Shown here in pieces: positions 24,662 through 35,454 of a stretch of 64,000 nucleotides of DNA; position 1 is the first letter of the stretch, and every line of letters starts with the position of its first letter. Source of the DNA: Linnemannia schmuckeri. Lineage: Eukaryota; Mortierellomycota; Mortierellomycetes; Mortierellales; Mortierellaceae. The stretch is taken from contig JANATG010000015.1 of the NCBI GenBank assembly GCA_029449235.1, forward strand, positions 1,116,001 through 1,180,000. The letters are read 5' to 3'. The notes beneath the pieces are model-generated. The model did no database searches and was not told the DNA's origin. It saw only the letters and a program-made list of their open reading frames with translations. The position numbers and the translations under genes were made by a program.

Positions 24662-26497
24662 TCAACCCCGCGTCAACCGATAGACCTTGACCCCGAGCTC
24701 GTGAGTCGTCTCTTCGACGTTGAAGCGACAACGTATCTTTTCAAAAAACTCGCGTTCCTTTCCCTGGCTCAGCTGCCGGCGTTTATAGCCCAGGTAGATC
24801 TCCGTACGTCTGGGGGAACACAAATCCTCAAGCGTGCTCAGCAATGACTCAAAGGCCAAAACGTCATAGATGACGTCCGAAGCAATGACCATGTCCAAGT
24901 CCACCAGTTCCTTGGCACCCGACAAGGGGCCCCCCCACTTTAACACCTGCGAACTAATGTCCACCTGCGGAGCGACGCTGCTGTTGTTGTTGATGTTGTC
25001 TCGGATCAAATCCATAGCATCGTGCAGATCTGTCATCACGACACTTGTCCGTTGCGTTGAAATGGTGCTCTTGCTGCTCCGCAGCTCGGCCTCCGCCAGC
25101 CCTGCCAAGTAGAGTCCAATGAGTCCTGTGCCAGCGCTTAAATCCAAGATCCGTTTTCCAGCAAGCAGAGGCTTCGAGCGCTCATGGATCCCATCAACCA
25201 TCCTGTTCTTGAAGATATCCAGCATGACGAACGCAGAATCCCAGGCTCGTCCCTGAGGCATATGATTGTGCCATTCCGTCAACAGCAATGTGCGGGGAGA
25301 ATCGACGGTCAAATGAGGCGACGGAATGTCAAAGGGCCGGATGACCTTGATCGAGCTCTGATTAAAAAGTGGTGATTGTGAGCGCGGTTTTGATCGCTGT
25401 TGCAGCCAAATCCTGTGCTTAGGGACCATGCTGGGGAAAGCATATGGACCGAGCGCAAGAGGAACGATGCCTTGACGCGGGGAGCCAATGCGGATCCAGA
25501 ATACGTCCCGGCTGTTTGTAGCCGTTGTCGCCGTTGTAGCGGTTGTTCGAACTGTTCGTTGTCCAGGAGTAGTGCCACTGCCATTCTTGAAGGTCACTCG
25601 AAACTCTAATCCTCCCGTACCGGATTCGTAGATCGCAGGTCCTGCAGAGTGGCTGGTTAAGGCATGCCAGCTGGTCGACTGAAGTCCGCGGCTCTCGATC
25701 TGCAAGAGGCTGGACATTCCGATGCACGAGATCGTACCGTCGATCCCATGGTTGTTGTCGTTACCGTCATCATCATCATCGCTGATATCAAGGCCTTGGA
25801 GGATGCTGCATTCCAGAGGCAAGATAGATTCATTTGTTTCCAGTTGAAGACTGGTCGCCAGATCATTCGTGTCAGGTAACGCAATAAACTCGTTAACGAT
25901 CTTTAGATTAATGCTTGTCCACTCGCCAAGGACAATGTTGTCTGTATAAGGGGGGTTCGGGCAAAGTCGATAAAGGATCGTGCCAAAGTGTCGCTCTGGT
26001 GAGAGCGTGCGAGGTGAGCTCGATGCTGATGAGATGGGTGAATCGGACGCGGAAGACGAGGTTGAAGTCACAGAGAGCGGGGGAGAAGGAGAGTTGTTAT
26101 CGTTGTGGTTGGCGTAGGAGAGAAAATGTGGGAGATCCTGATGAGCGATGGGTGGTGGGTGTGCTGATATCATGGCGGTTTTGAGCTCTGAGTCGTTGTA
26201 GTGGTGGGTTGCGTAACCAAAGTCTTGCGAGGGTAAGGTTGAAGAAGGAATAATGGCGTCGTCGTGCGTAGTATGATCGCGTTCCTCTCGCGTGTCGACA
26301 CACGTCGTACTTTTTGCGTGGGCTCCTCCTCCGAAGACTGACTGTTTTTCGTTGCTGTTGCTGTTGTCGACCGGACGTGTGTTTGGTGCGTCTGTTAAGA
26401 AGAGTGCCTTCTGTCGTTGTTGTCTGTTGTTGTTGATGGTAATGTTGGTTGTTATAGTTGAGATCTGATGAAGTCGTCGCTTTCGTGAACTGGACAT
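24662..26497 (-). CDS. Family-16 (METTL21-type) protein lysine methyltransferase
   Basis: A 611-residue protein without introns. The C-terminal half (about residues 365-611) is a seven-beta-strand methyltransferase of the Methyltransf_16 group. It has the entry motif GRAWDSAFVMLDIF, SAM-binding motif I ILDLSAGTGLIGLYLA, an acidic post-I residue in VVMTDLHD, the LKWG motif, and motif IV with DVIYD, which corresponds to the D-x-x-Y signature of the lysine methyltransferases in this group. The family methylates Lys on chaperones, elongation factors or ribosomal proteins; the substrate here is unknown. The N-terminal half is unusual for the family. Its first 190 residues are low-complexity and Ser/Thr/His/Asn-rich, followed by a region with no domain I can name. 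Confidence 0.88.
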   Translation of the reverse strand: MSSSRKRRLHQISTITTNITINNNRQQRQKALFLTDAPNTRPVDNSNSNEKQSVFGGGAHAKSTTCVDTREERDHTTHDDAIIPSSTLPSQDFGYATHHYNDSELKTAMISAHPPPIAHQDLPHFLSYANHNDNNSPSPPLSVTSTSSSASDSPISSASSSPRTLSPERHFGTILYRLCPNPPYTDNIVLGEWTSINLKIVNEFIALPDTNDLATSLQLETNESILPLECSILQGLDISDDDDDGNDNNHGIDGTISCIGMSSLLQIESRGLQSTSWHALTSHSAGPAIYESGTGGLEFRVTFKNGSGTTPGQRTVRTTATTATTATNSRDVFWIRIGSPRQGIVPLALGPYAFPSMVPKHRIWLQQRSKPRSQSPLFNQSSIKVIRPFDIPSPHLTVDSPRTLLLTEWHNHMPQGRAWDSAFVMLDIFKNRMVDGIHERSKPLLAGKRILDLSAGTGLIGLYLAGLAEAELRSSKSTISTQRTSVVMTDLHDAMDLIRDNINNNSSVAPQVDISSQVLKWGGPLSGAKELVDLDMVIASDVIYDVLAFESLLSTLEDLCSPRRTEIYLGYKRRQLSQGKEREFFEKIRCRFNVEETTHELGVKVYRLTRG

Positions 26498-29400
26498 GAG
26501 GTCAACAGTAGGGCCTATTGTCTTGTGGTTGTTTCGTCGACTGATGAAGGGAATGCGATTAGGTTGGTGCTAGGGTGTACGAAGAGGAAGGAGTAAAAAG
26601 GGAGGAGTGTTCGTCTTTCGCTCAATGGAATGGAAGAAAAGAGAGAGAATGAATGGGGAACAAAGAAAAAAGGAGGAAGACGACAGAGGAGGGAATGGGG
26701 ATGATCAGGTGCAAGAAGTGGTGTGGCTAAAAGAAGAAAGAGGGTGGTGCGTGTGTTATTTGTGTAAGGGTGAATGTGTGAATGTGACAGATATACGGAT
26801 GTGTGAGGTATGTGTAGAGTATGTTTGTGTGTGGGTGGATGTGGATGAGAGACGAAAAGGGACAACAGACAGGCAGACAGACAGGCAGACGAAAGGGAAA
26901 GGAGGCACAATGGGACATACTTGCATGCACCCATTGAAGGGGCGGACCGGTTTTTTATGTTATTTTTTATACTCGTAAATTTATTGTTTTCAAGTACGCG
27001 TTAATACATTCCATCCACTTCACACTTCATTATCTCCAAATAAAACAGACTCTTGTACGGAAACAAAATCAAACGAAGTCAAAGAAAACAAGATCAGAGA
27101 GGGACATCTCATTCTCCTTTTACTTAAAAGACTGAAAGAGCCAATCCAACGAGATCAAGTCTGGGCATAGGACCTCTTGGAAACCTGAACAACCAAGAAA
27201 GGGAATAAAAAATGATAGTCAACAGTTAAGGACTAGCGCTTGAACAAATGTTGGATCATTTGACCATTAACCACTGATAGGTCGGAGCGACGGTCGGCGC
27301 CAAGAGAAGGGATAGGTGGTGCCACTGGATACCACTGGACTGGACTGAGTGATTTGATCTCGATAGGAAAAAAACTGGGGTTCACAAATGAAAAAGGAAG
27401 AGGGCTAAGTAGGTTGGTCGGCCAATTATTACATAAACGTATTTCTTTGTGTTCTCTTTCTTCACAAACAAGAGTTGAGTCGATACCCCTTTGAGGCCAA
27501 TGTTGCTACAATGAATGCGTTCCGTCACCATTCCTTGTTTCCGTGTACGAGTCCTACGCTACTCCATTTTTCTCCTTCCCTAGACTGTACGTGGGTCGCT
27601 CTTGGCAACTACAAACGTGCTCGATCTACAGTAGCAGTACCGGCAGCAGGAATATCAAAGAGATGAAGACCTTCTCAAGAGACGCCATTGGGAAACTCCG
27701 AGAGGAGAAAGGCTTCAAATGGGAAGAGTTCCGTAGGTTGTACCGAAAGCAGGCAAATTGTTTCGAATTTGTTTGTTTAACCTGGCTCCCAAAAAGAAAA
27801 AGATAGCTGCCAAATCACACTACCAAAAGCAACTCCACACACCCAGAAAATAAACCGCAAAAGAAGATGAAGAAAGAAAGAGCACAAAGAGGTGACTCTT
27901 TAATGAAGTATTACGGCGGCAAATGCCAGAGCTTATCGTTAAAATAATAAAGAATTGCTGTGCCAGATAGCCCTTTTGTTTGAGGAATGGTGCCTGAATG
28001 GGCATGAACTTGATTGTACAGTATCATCATCAGTCTCCTCACGTCGCCCAGCTGAGATCAAGCAGAAGGTAGGCTGATCAAATCATTCTCGACAGTTGGT
28101 GGCAAAGCCATGATGGCAGCGATCCCTCTTTGGACTGCTATCAGATTGATGCCGCTTGTCGTAGGAAGAAGGAGTCAGAAATGCTGACTACAAAGACACT
28201 CTTAGAGACAAAGAATTAGTAATCCACACCAGCGCACCTTGAGATATGGACGAGCAATTTATCACCTACACACAAAGCGATAAACACACTATGAGAGGTG
28301 CGCTCTTTGTGCTCCCATCCATCGCCGTCTCTGACTCGCAAAAAAGACAGTACCTAAACGCGTGGGAGAGTGGGGGTTAAAAAAGATCGAAAAGCCGTTC
28401 CTGCGGCCCTATGAGCCAGTCAAAGCAACTACAGTCAAATATTTTATAAACGGAGTTTTTTTTCTTCGTTGTCTGGGAGAAGACAAAGAGTGGTGGTTGA
28501 AAATGTCAACCAGAAACAACAAAGCGCAGTTGTTCGGAGAACAAAGTACGGGATGATTGAAGGAGAAGAAAAATGGGAAGGAACTGAGATCTGGATGGAC
28601 AATATTAAGGTCGTAAAAAAGGACCTAAACTCTTGTGAGGGTACAGATCTGACAGTTGTGAAATGCAGGGGGAGGATGCTATAGCTATGAGGTCATTTTA
28701 GCCCCATTGCTCTCTGTTTGCATTGCATGCGGGCGTGCTAATTCGCAAACACAGACCACTCTGTCGGCCCCGCTGTCGCAGACATCGAAGAGTAAATTAC
28801 CTGCAACTTGAAATCTAACGAACAAATGAACAAACAAAACGGTAGCTAATCGCGACAGAGAAGTGAAAGAGCCTAGACGAGGACGAGGAGGAGGATAACC
28901 AAACTGGGTGTCTCGTGCTATTGGCCATTCTTATGCCACTCCCTCTCAGTCTAAGGATAAACTCTTCTCTTGCATTGCTAATTTAGCAATGCACAAACGT
29001 TGAAACGCGTCTCATGTTAATAACATAACCAGCGTGTGATCTCGAGAGTGAGAGAATGAGAAAAGAAGAGGGGTATGTGTATGTGATTATAATCTGAAAA
29101 ATGGTATGAGATATGGATTTTTTTATTTCTTTGTTCGGCTTTTTTTTTTTTTTGCTCCTTCGCCGTTGGAGGAAGGTCAGCTCTCGTTCTGATTGACACA
29201 ATCTAGTTTTTTTTTTTTTTTTGCATGGTTGTGAGTTTAAGCCAATTAAGAGTTGCGAGTACATCATTTCTCTCCAGACAAAAAACGAATACCTTTGCAG
29301 CCCTCTTTTTAATAGGGAGGCGGGCAAGTTTAGTACCAGAAAGGAGAAAGGGAAGCAACGACAGAGCGCATTGAATGTTGTTCTTCTAGCCCGACCGTTC

Positions 29401-31694
29401 AATTGTACTGACGAGCACGACTTTTCCTTTTTTTTCAGTCGAGGGAGATCGTCCTATCTTTTTTGAGAAATGGAGCAAGGGGGCAGCATGCTAAATAGCG
29501 CAAATATTCTGAGGAATCATTTTTATTTTCTAACCAAAACTAACTAAGGAGGAGAAAAAGTTAAAAAAGACGTTCATTACCCTTTGAACTGACAGAATGG
29601 GGAGGGAGTTAAGTCTGCCGTTGGCAGAAAGTTAACAATAAGGAAGAAACGAAAGAAGGTGGATGTTTGCACTAAAGAAAGAAACTCATTTGTTTTTGGT
29701 GGCCTGAATGTAAGACGCAACCGAGTTTCGGAATGGCATTAAGGAGCTTAATCGATGTCCTTTTCCTCACTCTTGGTTTTAACCTCTTGTTTTCTCTTGT
29801 TCTTTTTCCAAGCCCTCAGAACAAGAACGAGTGAATTGTGTCCGCCCAGCCTCTTTACGAGCTCATTTTTCACCGGTACGCAGTCAGTCAGTCAGGTTTA
29901 GGCAAGGACGAGAGATTTATCCGATCGAAAATACAACAATATCAAAAAGAAGATTCAATTGGTACCGTCTTGCTGGCTTATTCTATTCTCGGGTTGATGA
30001 TGGTAATATTGCGATTCTCAAACATGCCCCTATTGCAAGACTGACTCGCTATTAGCTGGTTTGCTAAACGGCGGCCGGTTAAGAAAACGGAAAGAAAAAA
30101 AATTGGCAAAACGCAAACATGGCGGCCCATTCGTTAGGGTTCACCTTGAGATTATTAGTTTTCTCTCTCTCACTCTCTTTCTTTTTTATCGTTTATTGAG
30201 ATTGCTCCTTTGTTCTTTCAAGAACTGAACAGCAGCAGCAGCTACAGGGCTTATTACCCTATCTATTTATTCATTCGGTCTTTCATGGAGCTATCGTTCA
30301 CCAATGATGTGAACATGGGAATATACACACGTTTTGTCAGACCCGTGCGAAGCAACAACAACAATGAAGAATATACAAAAGGAAAGAATGAAAAAAAAGG
30401 TGACTCTGCAACAGGATCCATCCAAGGAGGCTTACTTCGCTTTCAGGGTACATGGCATAAAGGCAAGACGGATTTTTTTTGGGTCTTCTTTATGTATGAC
30501 AGGAGTACAGTAGGTACCCTGTTTGATTTTTGTTTCTTCTCCCAAGGCAGGGGATCGACAGTTTATGAAGGAGGCTATGTAGCTCTTTACTTTTTGTAGT
30601 CGTTTTGAACTTGATACCTCTTGCACACTAGTGCTACATTAGTAATAGGCCGTCGGAGTCGAGAAAAAAAACGAGGTAGAAGTAAGGTACAAGGGCGACA
30701 GGACAGGGGTGCTTGTATTTCAGCGACAATGAGAATCATATATGCGAGAATATCGGTTAAAAGAAACGGTATATACGATGAAGGGGTACTTTAGCAATTG
30801 GACACGGTTTCGCGTCATGTTAGCAAGCAATTTTAGGTGGTTATCATTCACGGGGAAAATAAAAGTGTTTAGGTAATGACGGAGAGAGATGGAGAAAAAG
30901 AGAGTTGTGGTGGCACAACATTCCAGTTCTGTCAAAAGGCACAGATACGGTACTCACTCGTAGTCCATGCGGTACTCAGAGGTCATTGACCTGCAGGCAG
31001 CAGCAATGTGCGAGAGAGGGTCGTAAGTGAGTGAGTGGGTGACTGAATGAGCAAGCAAGAGGATGAGTCTAGCCTCGGTGCATACGCACACATGATGGAA
31101 GTGAACGTGAGAGTAAAGAAGGAAGAGAGAAAGAGGGAGAAAGAATGGTGAATGTTTGAGGGGTTCAAGCGGCAAAAGCAAGGCAGAGCAGAGCAGGTGG
31201 TAACTGTTGAGGTTCGAGAATAGGACGAACGAGCAAGTGCTCATGGAACAGAGCCAGCCAAGAGAAAAGGGGGTTGTTGAAAGTAGAAAGGCAGACAAGC
31301 AACGAGGACGAGTTCAATTGAATCTCGCTATTCACTTTTATTCAACAGGGAGAAATTGAGTCCATTCGCTCATTTGTACGAACGAGATGGTATGGCTGCT
31401 GCTTGTTATTTTGCCTGTGTGTGTTTCTGAGCAGGAGGAACATGGGGCGTGGTGGTCCACCCACTCACCCGCTCTATATACTACTGTACTAGAATAGAGG
31501 ATGAACACACCACCAGAACAGCCCGCCTTCCACCCGAGCCTTCTTTTTTCAACAGCTCGACACGTACGACACCATGCGATACAAACAATCCAAGACAGTC
31601 AATCGCCTGTCTCTGAACCTTGGCTACTCTCTTGACTGACTGAACTGAAGTGAACTCACTGAACTGACTGAACTATGAATTGACTGGCTGGTGG

Positions 31695-31722
31695 GACTGA
31701 CTGACTGACTGACTGACTGACT
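31695..31722. repeat. (GACT)7 tetranucleotide repeat
   Basis: Seven GACT units in tandem, preceded by about 60 bases of degenerate copies (ACTGA-like). Confidence 0.9.
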
Positions 31723-31898
31723 TACTTTTTTGACTTGTAATGAAAAGAAAAGGAAATATTCAAGAGTAAGGTTTAACTGAAAACTCCTTTTTTTTCTCTT
31801 CACTGTTGTATATGAAACACGCGCTCATCATCCTCTCTCTTCCTTGTTGACCGGTTTTGTTTATTGGTTTGCTTGTTAAGCAGGGCGCTCTTGCTGGT

Positions 31899-31908
31899 TA
31901 TAAAAAGG
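31899..31908 (+). promoter_or_regulatory. TATA box of the F-box gene
   Basis: TATAAAAAGG, 302 bases upstream of the ATG at 32201. The same 10-mer lies upstream of the reductase gene at 61611. Confidence 0.55.
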
Positions 31909-32200
31909 ACGACCATTCCCCTCTTTTTCGCTTTTACCTCCTTGACTTTCCCTTCTCTTTGCTACGCTACTTCCTATTCTCTCTACCTTAACTTGGTACC
32001 ATTTCCCTTTTCCCTCTCACGCTCTATATTAACCTTCCTTCACTATCTGCATTATCTCTTCTTTTTTGTGCATGTCTCTTTCCCGTCCCTGCTCTCACTC
32101 TTCCTGTCCACTCCAGTAAACAAAGTCAAACTTTCCTCTGCCCTCCCACTCCCACTTCCACTTCCTCATCTTCCCTACATACAACAACATACCAGCAACA

Positions 32201-34299
32201 ATGATTGCCTCGTCTTCGTTCACTTTTACTTCTTCGTTTTCTATGGATATGGATATCGTGGCCTCTGTCCCTGTTGTGGCTAAGCCCATGCCTGATGTAC
32301 CCGAGAACATTTGGCTCGATATTTTTGGCTATCTGACCCTTGAAGAAAAGTTCAAGGTCTCTAGGTATGTTTTCTTCCCCCTTCTTTCCCCTCTTTTGTT
32401 GTCACCATTCCCTCCCCATGTTACTTCTCTCCGAAATGCAATTCTACTGGGGTTGGCTTAAACTCACTTGTTTTGTCGATCGCATCGATCCTCCATTTCT
32501 ACCAGACATATTCGGTTCAGTTCAGTTTAGTTTCTCCTTTTCTTCCCTCTCTTCCTTCCTCCCCATTTTTCTCGGCGCAGTTCCATCCAGTGTTCAGTTC
32601 AGCCCAGTTCAGTCTGTTGACTATTAGTCTGTTGACTATTGTTGCTTTTGGTGTCATTTATCTTCTTTTCCCCTCCCATTCAAACCTCATCGAAACGTCA
32701 ACGACTTTTTTTAGTGTCTTTTAATCCAGTCACCTGGAAACAGAGACTAGAAGGAAAAAAAACCGAAAAAAGGCGTTTGTTTAATTGTGTTTGAACTGGA
32801 AAAAGTGAGAAGGACGAAACCGACAACATCAATATAATCCTTTTGTGTGAACCTGAACCTGAGTCGACCCCCACTCTCCTTTCAGTAAATGATCATCGAT
32901 CATAGCCTAGTATCGGGTATTATTCTTGTCAATGGTTCGATCATCTAACCCTAACATGTCCTTTCATCTCTTCTCCCTTTCCTTTTCAACTTATTCGGCG
33001 ACTTTATTATGTCTTGCCTTATTTTGGTATGCTGCTTTTCTTTTGGTATCAAAATATAGCACTTGTCGTACATGGCATCGCATCCTCGCCGACCCTTCGC
33101 TCTATACCCACATCACCCTCGACGACATGGAATTCAACACCCTCGTCGCCTGTCTACAGCAGCTCTGCCGTCTCGCACCCCGGATCCGGTCTCTCCGGAT
33201 CTCCAACTGCCACTCGTCCTTCATCTCCAAGACGACTGTCCCTGTCCAGAATACGTCGATCATGCACCATTTCCCTCAACACCCCGGCATGCACTCGCTC
33301 TACACCCATATCACTTCCTTCACCCTCCCCCGCCGGCGTGAAGAGTACCGTAAGCTGGGTTTCACACTCCATCAAGACTTTTCTCGTGCCCTTGTCGTCC
33401 TTATGGAGCAGAGCCAGGAGTCGATCAAGTGTCTTGAGATCCAGGACAACTTTTTGGATCTCGAGATGACAGAGTTGATCTTTTGTATCGTCCGCTATGG
33501 TCGTCACCTTGAGCACCTCCTCTACGACGCCAACAAGGATGGTGGTTTCATCGCCCCCGAGGTCGTCTCGGCCATCACTGCTGCCTGCCCCAACATCAAG
33601 AGCTTCCGGGGCCAGCATGCTATCTCGGACACTGTCCTCCGTCGCATGATGACCGGCTGGGAGGACCTGACATCTGTCACCCTCGCCCCTTACCAGTCTC
33701 CCTCGATGGGCACCAAGGAAGTCAGCCTCGAGGGTCTCTGGTCACTGCTCGAATGCGGCAAGGTCGAGACTCTTGAACTCCTTGACCTAAGCTGCATCTC
33801 CAACGAGAACGTTCGTAACATGATGTTGAGGGTCAAGCACCTCCAAGCAACCGGATTCGAACAGCCAGCCAGCCCAGCCGCTGATACCAACCACCCCTTC
33901 TCCCACCTCGCCTCCCGCTTCCCTTCCCTTTCCTCCTCTTCACATCAACAAACCCCACGGTTACTTCCTGGTGCCTCAGTCCGTCATTTGACATTGACAA
34001 AGTACACCTCTACCCCTCTGACCCTTCCCGGTTTCGGCGCCCTCCTCAAACTGTTCCCCAACCTCGAGACTCTCAAGTTCACTACCAACTTCTTCACCTA
34101 CGACCATCAGTTCCAAGGATTGACAAAGGAGATCTATGAGGAAGAGATCTTGATGGTCGAGCGGATGATTCGAGGCGAGATGTCGGACCGGTGGCCGTCC
34201 TCTGACCCTTCTGCCTCTACCTGCTGGTCTGCAGATTGGCACGCTCCCGTTACTGAGGAGCAACGTCTTCGCGCCGGAATGATGCGTCCTTCGTACTAA
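32201..34299 (+). CDS. F-box protein with LRR-like C-terminal part
   Basis: Two exons, 32201-32364 and 33060-34299, give 467 residues. Exon 1 ends in TCT AG|GTATGT and exon 2 starts after CAAAATATAG, restoring a Ser codon. The F-box (about residues 30-75) contains the core MPDVPENIWLDIFGYLTLEE followed by FKVSSTCRTWHRILADPSLY. The rest resembles the irregular leucine-rich repeats of fungal F-box proteins (for example LRISNCHSSF and VETLELLDLS). Such proteins bind Skp1 and give an SCF ubiquitin ligase its substrate specificity; the substrate is unknown. The 695-base intron is long for this window, and I cannot exclude a small extra exon or an alternative start inside it. Confidence 0.87.
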
Positions 34300-34429
34300 A
34301 CTGCGCTCGTTCCTTTAATATGCACCCACTTCCCCTTTCACTCCTACCTATACCATTTTTTTTCACCACCTCTGCAAAACATCCCCACCTTCTACTCCAC
34401 ATACCTCATTTGCCAATCCATTTCTGTAT

Positions 34430-34435
34430 AATAAA
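34430..34435 (+). terminator. Putative polyadenylation signal
   Basis: AATAAA in the context TGTATAATAAAACTT, 131 bases after the F-box gene stop codon. Confidence 0.6.
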
Positions 34436-35454
34436 ACTTGTCCATTGTTCTTTTCTGTGCATTCTATGGTCTCTCTAAATGTGCGTCGATTATATCTACC
34501 AATCACTAGTGTTGCTGAGTGTTGGGTGCGAATCGGAAGGAAGGTTTATATTATGTTTGTTCCCACTGAGATCTAGTGCTTGCAGAACACCGAGGTCTTG
34601 TGCCCATAGATTAACAACAAGCACTCCGATCCCCCCGATTTACCGAGCGAGATCGAGCAAAAAATTCGAGTCCCCAGCCATTCCAAATGCGCACGTTTTT
34701 TCGTCATTACCCTCCTTGTCGCGGACAAAGTCTCCTGGAACTTGAAGTTCAGGCTGAACTAGTATACTTTCGCCCTTTCCCCCTCATAATAATCCCTTCA
34801 ATGGTTCAATTTCTCTGACCTTGTCGTTTGCCCTTCTGCTTGAAACTTGTAAAGCAAGGAAAAAAAAATAAAGAAACATACTTAAAAGAGAAAACATTAA
34901 GTTTCAGTCCCCAGCCAAGCCAGCCCGCCACACACACACATATATATACACATAAAGACACATCGTCATCTTGCATTCTTTGTTTCGGTTGCCCATAGAT
35001 ACATAAAGTATACTTTACTATTAGACTACTTCCACTAACTTTACAACAAGATACAGATCGGGGAACTGGCAAGAACAGTCAAGATCGTTGGGTCTTCCTT
35101 TCAAAATGACGATTGTTGTTGAACAAGAAGAAAGAGATAGTAATAACGTGCACAGACCAATTCGTCATATTCCTCTAATAACCACTGTCAACTTTGTCAT
35201 AGATCCACCAAACAATAAACAGGTTTCTTCATTTTTAGCTAATCGTAAGTTGTCATCATGTTTTTTTTTTATTTCAAGGTTGTTCAGGGGGTCTGAGCTA
35301 TGAAGGCTGCCAGTGCATTCATTCCATTCCCTCCCCACCTCCCCACCTCCGCGCCTTACTTCTACTCTTCTTCACTCACTGACCCTGCCTGACCTGGGTG
35401 ACGTGGGGAAGGGGGGATGTGGGTGCCCAACACCAGTGTTTGCCATTAAACGTT
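34436..35454. other. Convergent intergenic region
   Basis: The space between the convergent F-box and DUF155 genes. No gene or RNA was recognised. Confidence 0.55.

Larger units (their letters stand above)
26498..32200. other. Gene-poor region of about 5.7 kb
   Basis: No complete gene can be supported. It contains a CT-rich promoter-like zone next to the methyltransferase start, a GTGTG/CAGACAGG-type simple-sequence zone (about 26750-26900), exon-like fragments between 27.1 and 28.7 kb (see findings), and a (GACT)7 repeat. The right end is the promoter of the F-box gene. Confidence 0.55.

Noticed and set aside
26498..32200. Transposon or retroelement in the gene-poor region
   Set aside because: I found no reverse transcriptase, transposase, terminal repeats or target-site duplications. 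The fragments seen are too short.
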